DNA from: Portulaca oleracea
Lineage: Eukaryota > Streptophyta > Magnoliopsida > Caryophyllales > Portulacaceae
Length of the DNA: 64,000 nucleotides
Direction: 5' to 3'
Assembly: GCA_029582165.1 (NCBI GenBank)
Contig: CM055870.1
Span: forward strand, 4,427,332-4,491,331
The notes beneath the pieces are model-generated. The model made no database searches. It saw only the letters and a list, made by a program, of their open reading frames with translations, and had not been told where the DNA came from. This document shows positions 1-12,100 of this stretch, piece after piece. A program made the position numbers and the translations under genes. Each line of letters opens with the position of its first letter. The stretch's first letter is position 1.

Positions 1-871
1 TATACAAACTCTTGTGCTTTTCCCTTTGTTTTCTTGCAAAGTATCGTTGGTTCTATTGAAAGGTTATGAACTTTCAAGATCCCTTACTTTATTAAGTGAC
101 CAATGTTAATTAAATTATCTCCTTCAATGAAAATGTTTGTATATCTTACTTTAAATATCTCGTGTAGATTGACTATCCACACGAGCTCTAGACCCAACAA
201 TTACGATTGACGTGTTAGCATATCTTTTGTTCTCGCTTTGGGAAGATTATCTGACTAATCACGAAATATAAATTTCCCTATATCAAATTATCGATAGGAG
301 AACCGTCGAAGTTGAAGTTGACTGCATATTTGACTGAGAAGTCTGAAGTCCAATCCTATTGAGTTGTATCCTGCAAGTTGTTATATGGTCAATCGTGATG
401 TACCTCCCTAGGTACACCACATGTATTAAACGTTTTCAAAAAATTTATCACTATTATTTATAAAATTCATTATAAATTTATCAATATTTTTTAAATTCAT
501 CAAATTTGTGTAAAAATTTATCATATAAAAAATGATATATTTTAATACATGCGGGGTAGGATGTTATAATTTGCATTGTTGTCTTGATTGACTCTACTGA
601 TGCATGGTAAAATTATGGATTTTCAATTCCACTTCCTTTTCTTTTCCTAAATAAAAATACTTATCCAACAGAAATTAAAATTTTCTTCTCTGAATACTAT
701 GTCATTACGATTCTTTCAAATGGAACAAATAATTTTTACAGCTGTATATCATAATTAAAAATATAATATTTTTGGCCCTCACCGAAAGCACTTTATTTTT
801 TTTTTATTATTACAAACTCAATTATAACCTCACCCGAGTGAATTTGTTATTCCCCACCCCAAAACTATTTA
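1..871. other. AT-rich intergenic DNA, nothing recognised
   Basis: No gene, RNA or complete transposon could be recognised here. The sequence is AT-rich with stops in all frames. Confidence 0.5.
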
Positions 872-1029
872 GGCCTCGTTCTTTTATGCGTTAACGCACC
901 CAAACGCAAAGCAACTCATTGCAACATAACACAAATTGCTATTATTTTTTAATTATTTCCACCGCAACTTAACGCAACTCAAACGCAAACGCAATGCAAT
1001 GCAAACGCAACACACAAAAGAACGGAGAC
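872..1029. mobile_element. PIF/Harbinger-like MITE
   Basis: The ends form inverted repeats: GGCCTCGTTCTTTTATG at the left, and a matching CAAAAGAACGGAGAC at the right. They are flanked by TTA on both sides (869-871 and 1030-1032), the three-base target duplication usual for PIF/Harbinger. The interior is rich in AACGCAA-type words. There is no coding capacity. The 50541-50789 element has similar ends. Confidence 0.65.
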
Positions 1030-1063
1030 TTAATAATCTGGATTAGGTTGTTTTGTTTTAATA

Positions 1064-1336
1064 CTCCCTCCTTCTCATATTATTTGTCTCTTAAGATATC
1101 ATTTACAAAACTAAGAAAACTTCCAATATACATTAATTTGCATTGTTGGAAATGAGAAAAATGTGAATAAAATGGTGAATAATAAAGAAAAATGGTGAAT
1201 AAAAGAGAAAAGTTGAAGAAAAAGATGTATTTAATAGGGTTAATTTGATAAATTAGTAATTAATGTGTTATTGAAATTGTAAGATGAATGGAAAAAAAAA
1301 TTAGTTAAAATAACAAACAATATGGGAAGGAGGGAG
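1064..1336. mobile_element. Stowaway-like MITE (CTCCCTCC termini)
   Basis: It starts CTCCCTCCTTCTC and ends GGAAGGAGGGAG, an inverted pair, with TA on each side. The interior is AT-rich and non-coding. Related copies lie at 2031, 31226, 31989, 33120, 39099 and 42600. Confidence 0.65.
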
Positions 1337-1465
1337 TAGACTAGAACCTCGTAAAACAAGAAATATCAACCCCCAGCCGAAAAGCACTACTATTTTAAAT
1401 AAAAACAAAGAGAATTTTAAAAATATCTAAAATTTTGTACATCCGCCATTGCATCAAATAGTTGT

Positions 1466-1848
1466 AGCGGTGGCAAAAAATCGGGTTCGGGTCAAATCAA
1501 GTTCGGACAATTCGGACAAAATCTCCAAATTCGGACCCTGTCCGAATTTCGAATTCGGACTTTTTTGGTGTCCGAACCCGAACTTGAATTGTCCGAATTT
1601 GTCCGAACCATAATTTCAATAATTTGTCCGAATTCTAGTATTCGGACACTGTTCGAATTTGTCCGAACCCGAATTTGACACAAAATTCGATCGTCCGAAT
1701 TTCTTCCCCCAAACCCGAACCAATTTTTGATTCGGACATGATCGAATTGTCCGAATTTGAAATTCGAATAAAAAATGATGACCAAACCCGATTTAATTTG
1801 GGTCGGACAAATTTAAATATTCAAGTCGGATGAATTTTTGCTGGCGCT
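1466..1848. mobile_element. Non-autonomous DNA transposon full of GTCCGAA words
   Basis: A 383-bp block is bounded by imperfect inverted ends (AGCGGTGGCAAAAAATC at the left, GAATTTTTGCTGGCGCT at the right). It is flanked by an identical 10-bp direct repeat AAATAGTTGT at 1456-1465 and 1849-1858. The interior is a degenerate array of GTCCGAA and its complement TTCGGAC in both orientations, so it can fold on itself. A 10-bp duplication fits Mutator-like elements better than hAT (8 bp). The superfamily is an inference. Confidence 0.7.
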
Positions 1849-2030
1849 AAATAGTTGTAATGGAAGGGCCCATGTCTTGATCCTCACCAAATCAGACCGT
1901 CCAAAATGTTCGCCACGTGAGAAGGCCCCTTTTCCCAAGGTTATCTTGCGTGGACCAATTTTTTTCCACATTTCCTTTGATTATGGGTCTGTTTGGAAGG
2001 TTAGTTGCTACTCTCTCTGTCATTATTTTT

Positions 2031-2268
2031 TACTCGGTTCCATATTATTTGATATTTAAATTAAGTTTTTTTGTTTTGAAATAATTATCATTTTTTATTT
2101 TTCCATATCTAATTAAGTTACTTTTACTCATATTCTCTCGCTACTTACATTTAATATCCAAAAAAACACTTTAAAAAATAGTGTTATTTAATTAAGTGGA
2201 TAATTTTTTTAGTTACACCTTGATATGAAATTTTTTAAAATATGTCAATTAATATGGAACGGAGGGAG
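2031..2268. mobile_element. Stowaway-like MITE, left end degraded
   Basis: The right end reads ATATGGAACGGAGGGAG followed by TA. The left end keeps only GGTTCCATATTATTTGA. It belongs to the same family as the copies near 31 kb and 33 kb. Confidence 0.5.
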
Positions 2269-3191
2269 TAGTATTTATTACTCATCAATTATAATGTATT
2301 TTGAACGGTGATAATTTCATATTGTAACTTATTGTAATGTATGAGTGATCAACAGTCAAAATTTAATCAAATTGACACTTATTTAGGGATGGAGGTAATA
2401 GTTGTTTGGATTAAATGCTCCACTTTAACTATTTGGGTCAATTAATTGCATAAAAAATATTTGATAAAGTAGAATTTTGTGAAAAACTACTTCAAAAAAG
2501 TTCATCAAATAACTTTTTAAAAACTAATTTATTGGATCCAGAAAGTTAACATCAAATATTACTTATTGAATATTTATATTTATATATTTTTTTATTTATA
2601 TTTATTTACCTAAATTACACCCATTTGAAAAAATGGGCAAACGACTAGTTCAATAAATGTTAAAATCGAGTTTCAATCAAATGAAATTTTTTCGATCAGA
2701 TAAATCTCTATATTCAAATTAGATAAAATTCTGCTCGAGCACGAGTAAAAATAAAAAAAGCGCGGAAGATATTTTGGGGCTTTGCCAAACGCAGCCTCCG
2801 TCATCTGTCTCTTGTCTTTTTCTCCCAAATCAGTGGCCCGCTCAGACTCCCTCTTTCTTTTCCATTGAATCGGGAAATCTACATATAATAATAATAAAAA
2901 AAAAATCAGAAGAAAAATCAAATCAAAACTCATACACACACAAAGCCACTCTCACTCTCCAACACATTCATCTTCTGAATGGAATTCCTTTCGTAAGCTC
3001 TGCAAATTCATCAAATCCGATTCTCTTGTTCTTTCCTTGCATTCAAATCCAATCTTTCTCCCTAATTTCGTCAAATCTGTAATAATTTAATTGCTCGTCT
3101 TAATCAGAGATAATTAATCACTCTCGAAATTCGCATTATCCGGCTTTAAGCTCGATTTCTCTGCAAATTTGGGGGTAATTTGGGGGAGAAT
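2269..3191 (+). promoter_or_regulatory. Upstream and leader region of the GWD gene
   Basis: This is the gap between the last transposon and the GWD start codon. The final ~250 bases are rich in C/T runs (CACTCTCACTCTCC), as is common in plant 5' leaders. I could not fix a TATA box or a transcription start. A G-box core CACGTG sits further up at 1914-1919, but its link to this gene is speculative. Confidence 0.35.
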
Positions 3192-6100
3192 ATGAGTAGT
3201 TCAATCGGACAGAATGTGACTTTGTTGTTGGAGCATCAAAGCAAGATAAATTCCCGAATTCCATTGTCCAAAGCTCAAGCAACATCAAAGTTACGGAATT
3301 CGGCTGTATTTAGCAAGAAATTCTATGGAAAAAGCTTGAGATCTTCGGTTATTCATACTGATTTCATGGCTACGCGCCGGTTTTCTTTTGTTGCTCGTGC
3401 TGTTTTGACTACTGATGCTGCTTCTCAGGTATATTCGTCGTTGCTCATTTCATACGTTCTTCGAATTTGTGTATTTTCTGATGTCAGAGAATGAATGAAT
3501 TTGTAGATTATGATTTTGATTGTTTATGGTGTGTGGTTGTTGTTGAGCTTTTTTTATTTTTTTTGAAGAATACCAAGTTTCTGAGGCTATGATGTTTAGG
3601 AAAATGTTAGGATTATGCCATCTTTGTAGCGAAAACCTTTGGAATTTTGTTTATCGCATTTCAGTGAGTTTCGTCATTGAACTTGGAGATATTTCCATGG
3701 AGAAGTGAAGTTATTTCGGAAGAAGGAAAATTTAGACCAAAGTTTGAGGATGGTTTGTTTATGCTATTGAATCATTGTGTCAGAAAATGGTAGTAATTGC
3801 CATTTTCAGGTTTGTAGTCTTGTGGAGGTATTAAGAAAATGGTAGTTGATGGAAATATGGACAAAATACCCGTAGTTTGATTAAGTAATTTGTTTGGAAT
3901 GATCATATATGGTAAAATAGTCACTGATATTGCATTATAATTTGGAAGTGATAGGTATTGTGAAGATTAGAAACTTAGTTAAAGTGACACATATTGAGGA
4001 ATGGAATCTGAGTTATTGTTCATGAACTTAGCTTGATGAGCCTGTTGTGTGACATTCACTGCTGGAATGGCTACTTACATATAGGGTAGAATCATAGAAA
4101 TTTAGTGGTTTTCCATTATGATTATATATTTTCCATAAAAATCTCATCAGTTGCTACTGAGATAAATAATGAATCTAGCTTAATGAGCCTTTTTAGCTAT
4201 GTGACTGGCATACCATATTCTGACATTTTGAGTTTCCTCACACCGTTGTACTAAGATTCATTGTGGGTGCCATTGTGCATTTTTTTTTCTTTTGTTCAAT
4301 CAATTGCAGCAAGAAAGAAAATTCAACCTAGATGGAGATATTGAACTACAGGTATTACAATCAGAACTCAATTAATCTCTTATTGATTGGTCAATATTAT
4401 TTTTTGAAACTATGAGACGTTGGACTTGAAGAATTCAAATCACTCTAAAGTTTTCGTTTCTTGCACATGATAGGTTGCGGTTACCCCTATGCCCTCAGGA
4501 TCTGGTAGTAAAATAGAGATACAGGTGACAAATAGCCGTGATGATAATATGGTACTTCACTGGGGTGCAATACGCGACACAAAAGAGTAATTGATTAGCT
4601 TTGCGGCAATTTAATTTCTGTATGGCTTTTCCTCTATATTGTTGGCTAACCGTTAAATTTAATTTTTGCCCCCTTGCAACATTCAGGAAATGGGTGCTCC
4701 CTTCACGCAGGCCAGAGGGAACCCAAGTGTACAAGAATAAAGCTCTCCGAACCCCATTTCAAAAGGTAAATTTGGTTAGATGTGTTGCTTTGAGCATTTG
4801 TAGTGTTTTTATGATTTCCAAATTCTAATTCTTCTTTGGGTTTCTAGTCGGGCAATGGTTCTTTTCTAAGAATAGAGATTGATGATCCACAATTGCAAGC
4901 CATCGAGTTTTTGATATTCAATGAAGCCCGGAATATATGGTAAAGGATCATGTTTCTCGTCCTCCTGCAAATCTCCATTCATCTTTTAGCTTCATGTAAT
5001 CTGTTCTGCACTTTTGGTGTAACTGTTTTGCTACCCGCTTCCATATACTCAGGTTCAAGAATAATGGGGGAAATTTTCTTGTGAAGTTGCCAGTGAAGCC
5101 ACAGAATCTTCAAAATGTGTCAGTTCCTGAAGATCTTGTGCAGATTCAGGCGTATCTCAGATGGGAAAGAAAGGGTAAACAAATGTATTCCCCCGAGCAG
5201 GAAAAGGTATCGAGTTTCAGAAGTTCATTACTTAAATATATAAAACGGGTTCGGGGGTGGAGTTTGAAGTGATGGTTGGTGTGCAAGTTTGGTTCTCAGT
5301 GGGGGCGGGGGGGAGGTGTATGCCTTTCTTTATTTCTTTTCAATTTCAATATTTCAAGAAATCATGAATAGTTACTGTTCAAGTTCTGTTTGATATCTTG
5401 ATTTATGAACTTGAATGCTAGTTGTAGGCTTGGATGATCATGATATGTTCTTTGGAGTTACATTTTGTCGAATGTAATCACTAGGCAAGTGAAATATGAT
5501 TCCTCATAAGTTATTTGACTATGGGTGAATGGAGAGGTTAATGATGAGTATGAGCTCAACTACAATAAAATAACAGAGGGACTATCTTCATGGAAACATA
5601 GAGGATTCTGTGTGAACTTGTCTTTTCCATATGGACGTGTTGACCTGTTGTAATGTACTAGATGCTTAAAGTACTTCTTCTTTCCTGAGTACATATAGAT
5701 CTTTGCTTTTATTGATCTATGACTTGTATATGTGGTGTGTAAACCTTGTCGGTTGCTAAACAGGTAAGTTAATGTGCAGGTGGAATATGAAGCTGCCCGA
5801 GCTGAACTACTGGAGGAGGTGGCTAGGGGCACTTCTATACAGGAGATTCGAGCCAGATTAACGAAAGGAGGCGATGAAAGCAACATAAAAGAGCAAACAC
5901 CTACACAAACACCCGAGCAAACACCTTCCAGATCTGGAAACAAGATCCCTGATGACCTAGTGCAGATTCAAGCTTATATAAGATGGGAGAAAGCAGGAAA
6001 ACCCAACTACTCTCCGGATAAGCAACTTGTAAATTTGAAATCTCTAAACTGCTGATGTTCATTGAGAACTCTCATATGTTTGAAGATGTGTCACAATGTT

Positions 6101-9100
6101 TCTTTTACCTCATTTTTCTTGTTCTCTGTTCAGCAAATAGACTAACTTGAGTTTCCCCAACAGAAAGAATTTGAGGAAGCCAGAAGAGAATTGCAGATGG
6201 AACTAGACAAGGGTACTTCTTTGGATGAGATACGGAAGAAGATTGCCAAAGGAGAGGTACAAACCAAGGTTAAAAAGCAGTTGGAGAAAAAGAGCTATTT
6301 CTCAGTTGAAAGGATTCAGCGCAAGAAGAGGGACTTGATGCAGATTATAAATAGGTATCCTAAATATTCTGCTGAGCGGGCTGAGCCCGGAGAAACAGTA
6401 CCCACGAAACCAAAGTCCTTGTCTGCAGTTGAGCTTTTTGCAGAGGCGAAGGAAGCTCAAGATGGTGTGGTTGTGGTAAAGAAAAAAATATATGGGCTTT
6501 CTGGCTCACAACTCCTGGTGAGTAGGTGGCTCTATCATCTAATGCAGGATCTCCTGTGGTAGTAATATCCTAATCTAATTGAAAACTTTTACATTATAAG
6601 GTACTTGTGACTAAGCATGCTGACAAGACAAAGATTTGTCTAGCAACTGATTTCAAGGAGCCACTAACACTTCACTGGGCTTTGTCAAGAAAAGGCAGCG
6701 AGTGGTTGGTAAGGCTTCTAACTGGTTTGGCTTGTGGTGCAAAATTTCAAATGAGGTGCTCTAATGTAATGTCCTTCATCCTTTTTACATCTTTGCACCT
6801 CTTTTAATATTCTTGTAGTCGCCACCTCCAAATGTCCTGCCACAAGGTTCATCGTCCCTAGAATTGGCTGCAGAGACCCAATTTACCAGTATCTCCTCTG
6901 ATGATCCTCTACACAAGGTGTGATTGAAATTTGATTTTGTTCTATTGGCTTTCACACTTATCAAAGCTCAATTAGTTGGATGCTTACCTATAACCATTCA
7001 GATTATATGTAATCAGTAGTTGACACTTAGAATACTTATTTGCAGTTGGGGATACAGTCAGTTGAAATAGAAATCGAAGGTGATGAGTTTGTAGGAATGC
7101 CGTTTGTGCTTGTATCCGGCGGAAACTGGATGAAGGATAACGGTTCAGATTTTTATGTTGAACTTTCTGTCAAACCAAAGCAGGTTTGCAATTTCTTGGT
7201 TCATATACATAGAATGCATGGTTATCCAAAAAGTCAGGTTTACATTCTCTTGTCCAATTTCATTTTTTGATGACAATGGATTGACTTATTTTGAGCTTAA
7301 TTTCTGTAGAAGCCATTGAAAGATTCTGGTGACGGCAGAGGGACTGCGAAGTCATTGCTAGAAAAGATAGCTTCACTGGAGAGTGAAGCACAAAAATCTT
7401 TTATGCATCGGTTAGTGGAATATTGCAATTTCCAAGCTCCTATCATTGATCTAACATAAAAAGCTGGAGACTGTACTATTTTATGCGTTTTATTTTGAGT
7501 GGAGTATACCACTTATTCACTAGAAAACTTACTACCTTTTCACTCACACCTTCCATTGCCACCACCGTACTATCATTTCATTGGCAGCGACTTTAGTATA
7601 TGACTCTTTGTCAAAAATACACTCGTCTTGTTGTCCACCCATTTTGGTTGCTGGATTTAGTTACTCTCTTTTGATTTCCTTTGTTAGAGAAGAGAGGTGA
7701 AGAATATTACGTATGTAACTAATAGAAAGAGGAATAGGTGTATGGGAAGCCTTAGACTTAACCTGAAATTTACCATCCAGTTCCATGATGAAACAACTAT
7801 GCAAATCTTAAGGTGGCAAGTGGCAAGCATTAATCATATGCATCTGGTGCCTTCTTTCCAGGTTTAACATTGCAGCGGACTTGCTGGATGAAGCCATGGA
7901 TGCTGGTGAGCTGGGTCTTGCTGGGATGTTAGTATGGATGAGGTTTATGGCCACAAGGCAGCTGATCTGGAACAAAAATTACAACGTGAAGCCTCGGTAA
8001 ATTGCTACTATGTTTTTATGTACCATGGGGTTTATTTGTGATTGATGTTTGTTGTGTCAGCGACTTGAATTTACTTACAACGTTACAATAGGCATTGAAT
8101 CCAAGATAAAAGTGATTGTTTTCAAACTGAGTTTTTGCAAGCAATTGTAAGAGAATGCATGAAGCATGGAACACACTTGTATGAGGCAAACAGAAAAGTT
8201 GACAGTAAAAACTTCTGGGGACAAAATCATGTTTTTTGTGCCATGCATGGAAAACAATTGTCGAAGTGTGAGTTCGGAGTTGAATGTGTCAGACAATTGG
8301 GCTGTATAAACTTATTTTTGGGGACTTAATTGAAATTCTCTCTAGCATTCATTTGGGAGGCTTTTAGTTGTCCTGTAAAATAAGGGCTTCATATTGGGCC
8401 AGGGCACCCAGTCTCTGAAGCAGTTTCATGAAAGAAACTGTGAAAGGCTTGAAGACATCCCCAATGAGTGCGTGATTGACCATCCGCTATCACCCGTTTG
8501 TGACGCGTACTCTGTTTGCAGGGTTTGGTAAATAGTCAGGGTTTGAAACTAGATACTAGGTCATAAATATTTACTCGAGTATTGGCAAGCGGTGTCAAGC
8601 CACATCAAATATTCTGGAAGCTTTTCATTCGTGTATGAGTGCATGTTTCATTATTCGCCGTTAGAGTTGCTCAGTTTCCTCGATATGTGAATTATAAGTT
8701 GAATATGACTTTTGAATTCTGGGATTTCAGCATTTTTTGCTCCCAAATTAACTTAGTCGTTGTATCATTGTGACAGTGAGATAAGTAAAGCTCAGGATAG
8801 GCTTACAGATTCTCTCCAGAATATATATAAAAATCATCCCCAGTACCGAGAACTTATACGAATGATTATGTCTACTGTCGGCCGTGGAGGCGAGGGTGAT
8901 GTCGGACAGAGAATCAGGGATGAAATTTTGGTTATTCAGGTCAATGTTGAATTGTTGATTGCTCAAAGCTCTCTTTCTATTTCCTTTTTCTTTTGTTTTG
9001 GAAAGAGTACATGACCCTTACCATAATTTGCTAATTGCAGAGAAACAATGATTGCAAGGGTGGGATGATGGAAGAATGGCACCAAAAACTGCATAACAAT

Positions 9101-12100
9101 ACTAGCCCTGATGATGTTATTATCTGTCAGGTACAGTCATAGAACCCATCTTGATTTGTACTTGACATTGAGAAACAGTTCATGGTTAACAATTGTTCTT
9201 TTCAGGCACTAATTGATTACATCAATAGTGACTTCGACATCAGTGTCTACTGGAAAACACTAAATGACAATGGTATTACCAAAGAGAGGCTTCTTAGTTA
9301 TGATCGTGCCATCCATTCTGAGCCAAATTTTAGAAGTAATCAGAAGGAAGGTCTTCTGCGTGATCTTGGGCATTACATGAGAACGCTGAAGGTGGTTATC
9401 TCAACACCTTTATCATGCTGTCTTTGTGAACTTCTTTAATCTGACAACTGAGTTTACAAGTCAGACCTTTCAGTGTTCATTATACTCGGTCACAAACAGT
9501 AGGGATTGTGATGCTAAATCCATAAATTAATCTTCAGTATGCATGTCATATTGGTTGCGGTCCTGTGAATGTGAATCACAAGTAGAGGAAGGGAAGAAAC
9601 TGGGGAATTCTGATGCTATATCTATGACTTATCCTTTAGTATGCATCAGTCACTGGGGTTATGGTTAAGTGAGTCCCAATAGAGTAAAGGAAGAAAGTGG
9701 TGAAGATAATGGCTTGAGTACTATTCGTAATGTTGCATTATTTTCATCATTTACTCTCTCAGCTCTTGTTCTTAAACCATTCTTAAACACTATTTCAACT
9801 GTGTGTTATTATACAGGCTGTTCATTCTGGGGCAGATCTGGAGGCAGCTATTTCTAATTGCATGGGATACAGAGCTGAGGTAATATGAATTACTAGTGGT
9901 GTACACAACTAAATTCAGTTTCAAGTGCTTGATTTTTATGCATATTGACTACCCAGGGTCAAGGCTTCATGGTTGGAGTGAATATAGATCCTGTGCCTGG
10001 ATTGCCCTCTGGATTTCCAGTAACTTTGACTTCTGTCCCTTTTCTGTTTATCCTGAATTCTGATGTCCAAATGGAATGGGAATGAGGTTAATTTTTCTTG
10101 TGAAATCTGGATCTGCCTACACAGGAGTTGCTTCAATTTGTTATGGAACACGTGGAAGATAAAAATGTGGAGCCACTTCTTGAGGTAACAGAATAGAGGA
10201 AGAGTCTTATAACCCTACCTTTTTTCATATAATTTCTTTGCATTACTGTTTTGTTTAAATCGGATTGAACAAATTGCAGGGCTTGCTTGAGGCAAGGCAA
10301 GAACTGCGTCCATTGTTGTTCAAGTCACAAAATCGCCTAAAAGACCTTGTATTTTTAGATATTGCTATTGATTCTTCTGTGAGGACAGCTATTGAAAGGG
10401 GATTTGAACAGCTGAACAACGCTGGACCTGAGGTATGAACTCAATTTCTGGAGCGTTGTCCATTGTTTTGTTAGCTTCCTACTTTTTAGTCAGTTATGAA
10501 GGTGTCTTCATGTTAAGTAGTAGCCAAGAGAAATCATAGCCTGAATGCTAGTAATTTATTCAGTACTATGGTTCTGTAATTTTGTGCGGCATTTCTGGCA
10601 TGTGAATAAGGTTTTCTTTTTCCTTTTTAATATGCGCCTGCGTGTGTGTGAGAACTAGTCTCTCCATACTTCGCCTGGCGGGATTTCAGAGTTTCTGGTT
10701 TTGGTGTGTGTGTGTGTGTGTATGTGTTTTTTTTTTTTTTGGAGGGGGGGGGGGTGTTGTGGGTGGGTTCCAGCAACTCTGGCATATGTAAAAAAAACTG
10801 AGTTTCTACCAAAAATTCTGTTGTTAATTCATGCGAGAAATGCTACTGTTCCCCACCCTCCCTCTCTAATGAACTGGGTCTACATATATATGTGCCCTTG
10901 ATCTGAAATTTCTGGTCTTACTGAGGGCGACTAGCTGAGGGCTTGCCACTTTGATGATGAAAATGAAGATTGTTGTCTAACAAGTTTTCCTGTTCATGTT
11001 TTGCCCCAGAAAATTATGTACTTCATTTCCATGGTGGTTGAAAACCTTGCTCTATCATCTGATGATAATGAGGATCTCGTCTTTTGCTTAAAGGTATTGC
11101 TTATTCTAGAACTTTGCTAGGACAGAAAGCATGTGCTGATCTTCTGCCCTTTGTTTTTCGCCCCCTCTCCCCCTCTTCTACTCTTTCTTTCTGTCTTTTG
11201 TTTGTGTAACTGTTTACTTATGATTCTCATAAATTTTTGTAAGGGATGGTATCGTGCACTTGATATGTTCAAGAGCAATGATCAACACTGGGCATTGTAT
11301 GCAAAATCAGTTCTGGACAGGACCCGCCTGGCACTTGCAAGCAAGGCTGAGGCCTACCATCATATTTTGCAACCGTCTGCAGAGTACTTGGGCTCACTGC
11401 TTGGTGTAGATGAATGGGCTGTATGTCGTTGAATCTTGTTTTCTATTGGTTTTGGCTGTTAACTTTACCAATGCACTTGTATGATCTGTTCTTTCAATTG
11501 CCTTGCAGGTGGATATATTCACGGAGGAAATGATCCGTGCTGGTTCAGCTGCATCTCTTTCAATGCTCCTAAACAGACTAGATCCTGTTCTCCGGAAGAC
11601 TGCCAATCTTGGAAGGTCAATTTTATCGTTTCTGGGAACCTTGCTTGCCTTTGTAATTGCCATTGTAGAATGTATGTGTCCCAAGTCAAGGCTGTAAGGG
11701 GGCTTGTGTGCTTGATTAAAAAAAAAAAAAAAACCAGTAACGCTTAAATAGGAAAGGCAGAAGAAAGAAAATATTATTGGTTTAGTTTTATCGTAAATAC
11801 TTTAAAAAGTGTCTTTGTGATCTCTTCTGATGCGACTCTTTGGAGAATTTACGTAGCCCCAGCCTGTAAGGGTCATATGTAATCGACCAAGGAACTGATT
11901 CTTCCTTAAACCAAAGGACCGATTCTTCTTAGTTGGAAGATGCAAAAGTCAGAAATGTATACTCGCATGTTTTTCAGTTTCTTCGATGTTGTTCTGGTTA
12001 GTTGTGCTTTGAAATTTAGAACACGAATTCATGGTCAAGTTCTTGTAAATTAAATGACATGAACCTCCTGAGTCCTGACTGTAACCTTGTATTTCCTGGA

